Positions 1 through 5,584 of a DNA stretch of 5,584 nucleotides are shown here, one piece after another. A model generated the notes under the pieces. It made no database searches and was not told the origin of the DNA. It saw only the letters and a list, made by a program, of their open reading frames with translations. The position numbers were made by a program, and so were the translations under genes. The number at the start of each line of letters is the position of its first letter. Positions within the stretch are counted from its first letter, which is position 1. Source of the DNA: Aquabacterium sp. (GTDB lineage Bacteria; Pseudomonadota; Gammaproteobacteria; Burkholderiales; Burkholderiaceae_C); NCBI GenBank assembly GCA_017989885.1, contig JAGNPA010000149.1:1-5584 (forward strand), in the 5' to 3' direction.

Positions 1-32
1 GCGCGGTGCGCCAGGGCCTTGAGCAGGTTCAA
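1..32 (-). CDS. Possible start of a further downstream gene (partial, TTG start)
   Basis: Seen: after the methyltransferase stop, the minus strand stays open to the window edge in a frame that could begin with TTG at 32..30. The TTG overlaps the methyltransferase TGA as TTGA, and a TGAGG Shine-Dalgarno-like sequence (plus positions 40-44) sits 7 nt upstream of it. The ten visible residues would read MNLLKALAHR, a short helical stretch. Inference: this would be the next gene of the same operon, translationally coupled to the methyltransferase. Ten residues are too few to name a family, and the reading could be chance. Confidence 0.25.
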   Translation of the reverse strand, partial: MNLLKALAHR

Positions 33-760
33 GATGTCGCCTCAGGCTGATCCAGTCGACGTAGCAGGCGCACATGCATGGGGCGCACGAAATCCGCCCC
101 CTCGGGGCCACAGTGCGGCGCAAAGGCCACGGCCACACGCTGGATCAGCTCGTCGGTGAGGGCGTGGTCGGCATAGGTGGGCCGCATCATGCGCTGCTCG
201 AACTCGTTGAAATCGGCGTAGTGCACCGGCATGTCGAACCGGCGCTCGGCCACCTGTTGCCAGGGACCTTGGGCCAGGGCTCGGTCCACGGCGGCCTGGG
301 CCGCGGCACGCACCACACCCTCGTCGTTGAACAGGCGCACGATCTCGTTGAGGGGGCCGTCGTACACGGGCTCGGACACGTACAGGTGCCCGCCGGGGCG
401 CAGCACCCGCGCCACCTCGCTCAAGGCCTGGTCCAGCAGGGGCAAAGGCACATGGTGCAGCGATTTGAGCATCAGCGCCAGGTCGAACGACGCGTCAGGG
501 AATGGCACCTCCTGCGCACCGGCGGCCACAAAGCTCAGGTGCTCTTGCGGGTCGGCCAGGTTCTTGGCGTGCTGGCGTGCATCCACTTCCAGGCCTGTCA
601 CCTGGCTGGCGGGATAGGCCTGCAGCAGTTGACGCGCCAGGCGGGCATTGCCGCATCCCAGCTCGATGATGCGCTGCCCCTCCAGCGGCACCAGAGCGGA
701 CAAGACCTGGAGTTCGTTGCGGATCAAGGGAGCGGTGACAGAAGCAGGCATGACAGACAT
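29..760 (-). CDS. Class I SAM-dependent methyltransferase
   Basis: Predicted cytoplasmic methyltransferase of 243 residues with the Rossmann fold of the UbiE/Methyltransf_11 type. Seen: the SAM-binding motif I IIELGCGNARLA at about residues 31-42, the acidic end of strand 2 in GLEVD (56-60), motif II/post-II FDLALMLKSLHHV (92-104), and motif III LRPGGHLYVSEP (120-131). The C-terminal part (about 135-243) is helical and presumably forms the substrate cap. The ATG at 760 is preferred: the open frame extends to a GTG at 802, but that start would overlap the preceding gene by 23 bp. No clear Shine-Dalgarno lies before 760, 751 or 802, so coupling to the upstream gene (gap 19 bp) is likely. The substrate is unknown. 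Sitting last in a sulfide-oxidation-like operon it might methylate a thiol or quinone-like compound, but nothing in the sequence fixes this. Confidence 0.85.
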   Translation of the reverse strand: MSVMPASVTAPLIRNELQVLSALVPLEGQRIIELGCGNARLARQLLQAYPASQVTGLEVDARQHAKNLADPQEHLSFVAAGAQEVPFPDASFDLALMLKSLHHVPLPLLDQALSEVARVLRPGGHLYVSEPVYDGPLNEIVRLFNDEGVVRAAAQAAVDRALAQGPWQQVAERRFDMPVHYADFNEFEQRMMRPTYADHALTDELIQRVAVAFAPHCGPEGADFVRPMHVRLLRRLDQPEATS

Positions 761-779
761 GACACAAAAATCAACAGGT

Positions 780-1622
780 TCAAGGCGCCTCGCGCAGCGC
801 ACGCAGGCGGGCTTTCAAGGCAGGTTCGCTCAGCACCCCAAAATGGAGTTCGACGATCTGCCCCTGGGCATTGACGAACAAGGTCGCGGGCAGCCCCGCC
901 ACCCCGACCGCAGGCCCCAAGGCCGATGAAGGGTCCAACCAGACGCCTTGCAGGGACAGTTTGGCACTTTGCAGGTAGGCCCGCACGTCTTGCACCGACT
1001 CGCCCTGGTTGATGAACAGGAATTGCACATCGGCTTCGGTGCCTTGCAGCGCGGCAAAGATCGGCATCTCCTGCCGGCAAGGCCCACACCAGGAGGCCCA
1101 GAGGTTGATCACCCGCAACTGTCCGCGCCCCAAGGTCGGCAAGGGCTGCATGGCGCCATCTGATTCGCTGTGAACGACCACATCGGGCAAGAAGGGCTCG
1201 TCAGCGTTCGGGCTCACAGCCCAGGTTGCCACGCCCCACAGCAGCGAGCCCGTGACCGCCCCCACACCCAGGGCTTGCCGCCAGGCAGGACGACGCCAGG
1301 CCTTCCAGAACAGCCAGGCCAGCCCGGCGGCCCAACCGCTCCACGCGTGCCAGCCACCATCGCGCACGTCCAACATGGCGAGTGGCTGGGCCAGGTACAG
1401 GTCGGCGTTCAGGCCCACATGCACCAGGCGCGCCCACAGCAAACCCCACCAGGCGGCATGGATGAGTTCATCGCCCGGGCGCTCACCCGGCGGGATGCCC
1501 TGGCCTGGGTCCGGGTGACGACCTGCCCAGCGGCCCGCCGCCCACGCACCCAGCCACACGCTACCGATCAAAAACAAAGGGGCCACCGGCAACGCCAGCG
1601 GCCCAAGGGAGAGGGAATACAA
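780..1622 (-). CDS. Lgt-like membrane region fused to TlpA-type thioredoxin (thiol-disulfide oxidoreductase)
   Basis: A 280-residue inner-membrane protein with a periplasmic thioredoxin domain. Seen: residues 1-135 contain hydrophobic segments at about 10-32, 53-72, 91-108 and 116-135. The stretch ARLVHVGLNADLYLAQPL followed by an aspartate-rich turn and GG (about 64-90) resembles the first part of prolipoprotein diacylglyceryl transferase (Lgt). Residues 145-280 form a TlpA/ResA-like domain with WASWCGPC (catalytic C179 and C182) and the cis-proline loop GLPATLF (P245). The Lgt-like part is about half the length of a real Lgt and lacks its usual HGG motif (WSG stands there), so it is probably only an anchor or partner-binding region. 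The start is TTG at 1622, preceded by GAGA 5 nt upstream; an in-frame TGA at 1640..1638 leaves little room for an earlier start. The likely role is to reduce or shuttle disulfides or persulfides in the periplasm. It lies 40 bp after the small membrane protein and 19 bp before the methyltransferase. Confidence 0.85.
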   Translation of the reverse strand: MYSLSLGPLALPVAPLFLIGSVWLGAWAAGRWAGRHPDPGQGIPPGERPGDELIHAAWWGLLWARLVHVGLNADLYLAQPLAMLDVRDGGWHAWSGWAAGLAWLFWKAWRRPAWRQALGVGAVTGSLLWGVATWAVSPNADEPFLPDVVVHSESDGAMQPLPTLGRGQLRVINLWASWCGPCRQEMPIFAALQGTEADVQFLFINQGESVQDVRAYLQSAKLSLQGVWLDPSSALGPAVGVAGLPATLFVNAQGQIVELHFGVLSEPALKARLRALREAP

Positions 1623-1662
1623 GTTCGTCTCAGCAATCAGTCAGGAGCACACGTGCCCGGGC

Positions 1663-2001
1663 TCAACGCACCGCGCGACGCGCTGCCAGGATCGGCCACA
1701 GCACTGCGGCCACCAGCGCCCCAGCGGCCACCGACAGACCCACAAGCGTGAGCCAGTCAGCCCAGTAACCCATCTCGGACAAGTTGGACTTGAGTGCGCC
1801 CGGGATGACGAAAAACGCCACCACGGCCACCACCACCCCGATCAGCAACGCACGCCCCAGGCCGCCAGCCCAATTCGCCGCACCACCGAACGTGGCGCGC
1901 GCCATCAGGCCCACCCACACCAGCAGCAAAACCACCACCACGGGCATGATGGGCAGCAGTATTTCCCAAGCGATGTTCAGCATCAGCCAGATTTCATACA
2001 T
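1663..2001 (-). CDS. Small three-helix inner-membrane protein of unknown function
   Basis: A 112-residue, very hydrophobic protein. Seen: three predicted transmembrane helices at about residues 11-33, 48-70 and 82-104, a short polar stretch KSNLSEMGYWADW (71-83) between helices 2 and 3, and a basic C-terminus (AARRAVR) suggesting a cytoplasmic tail. There are no cysteines, histidine clusters or other obvious redox or metal sites. The ATG at 2001 is well supported by AAGGAG (plus positions 2008-2013) at 6 nt spacing. The gene follows the sulfide:quinone oxidoreductase gene after 32 bp and precedes the TlpA fusion by 40 bp, so it is almost certainly cotranscribed. It may belong to one of the small proteobacterial membrane DUF families (DUF5368 came to mind from memory, unverified). 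Its position suggests a membrane partner of the oxidoreductase or the thioredoxin protein, but no function can be assigned. Confidence 0.8.
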   Translation of the reverse strand: MYEIWLMLNIAWEILLPIMPVVVVLLLVWVGLMARATFGGAANWAGGLGRALLIGVVVAVVAFFVIPGALKSNLSEMGYWADWLTLVGLSVAAGALVAAVLWPILAARRAVR

Positions 2002-2007
2002 GATCGA

Positions 2008-2013
2008 CTCCTT
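2008..2013 (-). promoter_or_regulatory. Ribosome binding site of the small membrane protein gene
   Basis: The minus strand reads AAGGAG six bases before the ATG at 2001. It fixes that start and lies in the 32-bp gap after the oxidoreductase stop. Confidence 0.8.
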
Positions 2014-2033
2014 GTGTAGATGGTGACGCCGCC

Positions 2034-3398
2034 TCAGGCATGACCCTTGAGCACGGACAGGTAAGCGGGCTTGAGCAAGCGCACCTTCATCAGCCAGGCC
2101 AGGAAGCTGTCTTGCAAGGGTTCGATCCCTGGCAGTGAGGGCACGAGGCGGCCCTCATAGTCGAACTCAACCAACAAGGCCGAGCCCTCTCGGATCAGCA
2201 GCGGGCAGGAGGTGTAGCCATCGAACTGCTCGGCGGCCTGCCGCCCCGCAATGACTTCGACCAGGTTGTGCGCCACGATGGGGGCGCTCTTTTTGATGGT
2301 GGCTGCCGTCTTGCCACGCGGCGTGCCGTTGATGTCACCCACACCGAACACATTGGGGTAACGCTTGTGCTGCAGGGTGGCTTTGTCCACCTCCAGCCAA
2401 CCGCCTGCGGCCATGGGCCCCTCCTTGATGGCCAGGTCGCTGTTGCGCACGGCATCAGGGGCGCGCATGGGCGGCACAGCGTGCAGGAAGTCGTAGGGCA
2501 CGACCAGATCGGGGGCATCGGGCACCGCGAAAGTGGCTTTGCGCCCGCCAATGTCCACCGCCTTGAGGCGATGCTGGTACGCCACATCAATACCCAGCTT
2601 GACCCAGCGCTCCAGCACGTTGTCGTTGACCGGTTTGACGCCAAAAACGGTGTCTTTGAGTGCCGAATGGAAGGTGACCTTGGACTTTGCCAAGGTGCCC
2701 GCTTGCAGCAGGCGGTCGCGGACCATGAAGGTGAGCTTCAAGGGGGCGCCTGCACACTTGAGCGGGGTAGATGGCAAGGTCATGACCGCCTCGCCGCCCT
2801 TGGCCGTGAAAGCCTGCATGGCCTTCCAGGTGTCGACCGCCGCCTGCGGGCTGGGGTACACGCTGGCGAGACCGTTGCTGCCGATGGCCTGCACGTCCAT
2901 GCCTTCGATGAGGGACCAGTCCTGATGGGTGCCCGTGGCCACCACCAGGTAGTCGTAACGCACCTTCTGGCCGCCAGCGGTGATCACCGTGTTGGACTGC
3001 GGATCAAAGCCCGCAGCCATCTCCTGAATCCAGTTCAGTCCGCTGGGATGGTAGTCCGCATTGCGGTTGATGACCTTTTCAACGGGCCAGATGCCCGTAC
3101 CCACCAAGGTGTAGCCGGGTTGGTAGTTGTGCTCTTGCTTGGCATCGATGAGCGTGAGGCGTGCGCCGTCAAGCAGGCTCGACAGGCGATTGGCAATGGC
3201 GATGCCACCCAGACCGCCCCCCACGATGACGATGTGCGCCTTGGTGCTGAGCTTGGCTGCCTTGACCGGCGAAGCAGCACCCGCCAGTCCCACCGCCAGG
3301 GGAGCCGCTGCCGCCATGCCCAGCCATTCGCGTCGCGAAGGCATGCTTTGCAAGGCTGCGTGTTGACCCGAATCGCGGGGCTTGCGTGTGTCTCCCAT
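2034..3398 (-). CDS. sqr: Tat-exported type II-like sulfide:quinone oxidoreductase
   Basis: A 454-residue FAD flavoprotein that most likely oxidises sulfide to sulfane sulfur and passes electrons to the quinone pool. Seen: a Tat signal with twin arginines (SRREWLG, residues 21-27), a hydrophobic stretch to about 45 and a likely cleavage after VKA (47); the FAD dinucleotide fold HIVIVGGGLGG (55-65); YDYLVVATG (148-156); the redox-cysteine motif LKCAGAPLK with C215; the second FAD motif FGVGDINGTPRGKTAA (351-366); and GYTSCPLL with C398. C215 and C398 match the two redox cysteines of the mitochondrial-type (type II) enzymes, and the third cysteine found in other SQR types is absent. The EFDYEGRL stretch and amphipathic C-terminal helices (about 427-454) also look type II and suit membrane attachment. 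The start is fixed by AGGAGG 5 nt upstream of ATG 3398. It is the first gene of the putative operon. A flavocytochrome c sulfide dehydrogenase flavoprotein is a less likely alternative. Confidence 0.88.
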   Translation of the reverse strand: MGDTRKPRDSGQHAALQSMPSRREWLGMAAAAPLAVGLAGAASPVKAAKLSTKAHIVIVGGGLGGIAIANRLSSLLDGARLTLIDAKQEHNYQPGYTLVGTGIWPVEKVINRNADYHPSGLNWIQEMAAGFDPQSNTVITAGGQKVRYDYLVVATGTHQDWSLIEGMDVQAIGSNGLASVYPSPQAAVDTWKAMQAFTAKGGEAVMTLPSTPLKCAGAPLKLTFMVRDRLLQAGTLAKSKVTFHSALKDTVFGVKPVNDNVLERWVKLGIDVAYQHRLKAVDIGGRKATFAVPDAPDLVVPYDFLHAVPPMRAPDAVRNSDLAIKEGPMAAGGWLEVDKATLQHKRYPNVFGVGDINGTPRGKTAATIKKSAPIVAHNLVEVIAGRQAAEQFDGYTSCPLLIREGSALLVEFDYEGRLVPSLPGIEPLQDSFLAWLMKVRLLKPAYLSVLKGHA

Positions 3399-3403
3399 GG
3401 GAA

Positions 3404-3409
3404 CCTCCT
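3404..3409 (-). promoter_or_regulatory. Ribosome binding site of the sulfide:quinone oxidoreductase gene
   Basis: The minus strand reads AGGAGG, a perfect anti-16S match, five bases before the ATG at 3398. It decides for this start over the internal ATG at residue 19, and so keeps the full N-region of the Tat signal. Confidence 0.85.
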
Positions 3410-3419
3410 GGCATGGTCT

Positions 3420-3439
3420 CGTGATTGGAATTGATCACG
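3420..3439. repeat. Inverted repeat CGTGAT-N8-ATCACG in the leader of the oxidoreductase operon
   Basis: Two perfect 6-bp arms, CGTGAT (3420-3425) and ATCACG (3434-3439), flank an 8-bp spacer. The repeat lies just downstream of the predicted -10 box, inside the presumed untranslated leader. It could be a second operator or a weak hairpin in the leader RNA. It does not match the FNR (TTGAT-N4-ATCAA) or CRP consensus. A six-base arm can arise by chance, so a function is only suggested. Confidence 0.35.
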
Positions 3440-3449
3440 TCATGCTCAC

Positions 3450-3478
3450 ATTGTTGCCATACCCCCACGGGTATACAA
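3450..3478 (-). promoter_or_regulatory. Candidate sigma-70-type promoter of the sulfide:quinone oxidoreductase operon
   Basis: On the minus strand TTGTAT (plus 3473-3478) and AACAAT (plus 3450-3455) are separated by exactly 17 bp, as expected for -35 and -10 boxes; they match the consensus at 3 and 4 of 6 positions. Transcription would begin near 3443 and give a leader of about 45 nt before ATG 3398. The match is modest, as is common for regulated promoters. The position between the katG terminator and the oxidoreductase gene, and the operator inside the spacer, support it. Confidence 0.45.
3459..3474. promoter_or_regulatory. CsoR-family-type operator (ATACCC-N4-GGGTAT)
   Basis: Seen: a perfect palindrome with 6-bp arms, ATACCC and GGGTAT, around the spacer CCAC. 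Known: repressors of the CsoR/RcnR/FrmR family (formerly DUF156), including the persulfide sensor CstR and copper sensor CsoR, bind operators of this kind, with A/T-flanked runs of C and G. CstR controls sulfide-oxidation genes such as sqr in staphylococci. Inference: the site fills most of the spacer and overlaps the -35 box of the predicted promoter, so a bound repressor would block RNA polymerase. No such regulator is encoded within the window. A persulfide sensor fits the downstream gene best, but copper or formaldehyde sensors cannot be excluded. Confidence 0.55.
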
Positions 3479-3520
3479 CAGGGTTTACACCGAACTCGAC
3501 ATCAACGACCTTGACCCTAC

Positions 3521-3563
3521 CCCAAATAAAACGCCCCGGCAAGCCAGACGACCTGCCGGGGCG
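3521..3563 (-). terminator. Rho-independent terminator of katG
   Basis: A perfect 10-bp GC-rich stem with arms CGCCCCGGCA (3532-3541) and TGCCGGGGCG (3554-3563) and a 12-nt loop. On the minus strand the stem is followed by TTTTATTTGGG (plus 3521-3531), the U-tract of an intrinsic terminator. It starts 18 bp after the katG stop. The plus-strand side has no T-run, so it acts in one direction, isolating katG from the operon downstream. Confidence 0.9.
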
Positions 3564-3581
3564 CATCACTCACTCAGCCGA

Positions 3582-5584
<2,003 letters not shown>

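Noticed and set aside
758..802. Longer methyltransferase starting with GTG at 802
   Set aside because: It would overlap the TlpA-fusion coding region by 23 bp and has no Shine-Dalgarno. The added residues do not resemble methyltransferase N-termini. The ATG at 760 is simpler.
74..874. 266-codon open frame on the plus strand opposite the methyltransferase gene
   Set aside because: It is a shadow of the methyltransferase. The composition is low in hydrophobic core residues and high in His, Gly and Gln, with no motif.
1200..1622. A functional prolipoprotein diacylglyceryl transferase
   Set aside because: The region is only about half the length of Lgt, and the HGG motif position reads WSG, so enzyme activity is unlikely.
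1646..1664. Imperfect palindromic stretch (CACGTG next to GCCCGGGC) between the small membrane protein and TlpA-fusion genes as a terminator
   Set aside because: The pairing is short and there is no T-run on the minus strand. The 40-bp gap looks like an ordinary operon spacer.
1170..1751. 193-codon plus-strand open frame opposite the TlpA fusion
   Set aside because: It has a Pro/Arg/Gln-rich composition without domains and is antisense to a well-supported gene, so it is a GC-rich shadow.
2268..3434. 388-codon open frame on the plus strand opposite the oxidoreductase gene
   Set aside because: It lies antisense to a gene with clear FAD and cysteine motifs. Its translation has no recognisable domain and is rich in His, Arg and Gly, typical of a GC-rich shadow frame.
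3428..3442. FNR/Anr-type box around TTGATCACGTCAT
   Set aside because: The right half reads TCATG instead of ATCAA after a 4-base spacer, so it does not fit the TTGAT-N4-ATCAA consensus.

Overview
The window is a GC-rich, fully coding bacterial stretch with every credible gene on the minus strand. Protein families, GC-biased codon use and gene style suggest a betaproteobacterium of the order Burkholderiales (a Comamonadaceae-like organism). This placement is an inference from general resemblance, not from a marker gene.

Reading in the direction of transcription (high to low coordinates), the first gene is katG, a bifunctional catalase-peroxidase whose N-terminus lies beyond the right edge. 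It ends at 3582 and is followed at once by a strong intrinsic terminator (10-bp perfect GC stem, then a T-rich tail), so it is probably a separate transcription unit.

The next ~130 bp form a compact regulatory region. It holds a plausible sigma-70-like promoter whose spacer contains ATACCC-N4-GGGTAT, the type of operator used by CsoR/FrmR/CstR-family repressors. A second inverted repeat lies in the presumed leader. Downstream is a tightly spaced run of genes that looks like one operon: (1) a Tat-signal-bearing, type II-like sulfide:quinone oxidoreductase with the two redox cysteines; (2) a 112-residue three-helix membrane protein of unknown function; (3) a fusion of a truncated Lgt-like membrane region to a periplasmic TlpA-type thioredoxin with a WCGPC active site, starting with TTG; (4) a class I SAM-dependent methyltransferase. 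A further gene may begin at the left edge, overlapping the methyltransferase stop as TTGA.

Taken together the operon looks like a sulfide/persulfide-handling module: sulfide oxidation at the outer face of the inner membrane, with a membrane-anchored thiol-disulfide protein alongside, possibly switched on by release of a persulfide- or copper-sensing CsoR-family repressor. The role of the methyltransferase and the small membrane protein cannot be read from sequence. No RNA genes, insertion sequences, CRISPR arrays or large repeats were seen.
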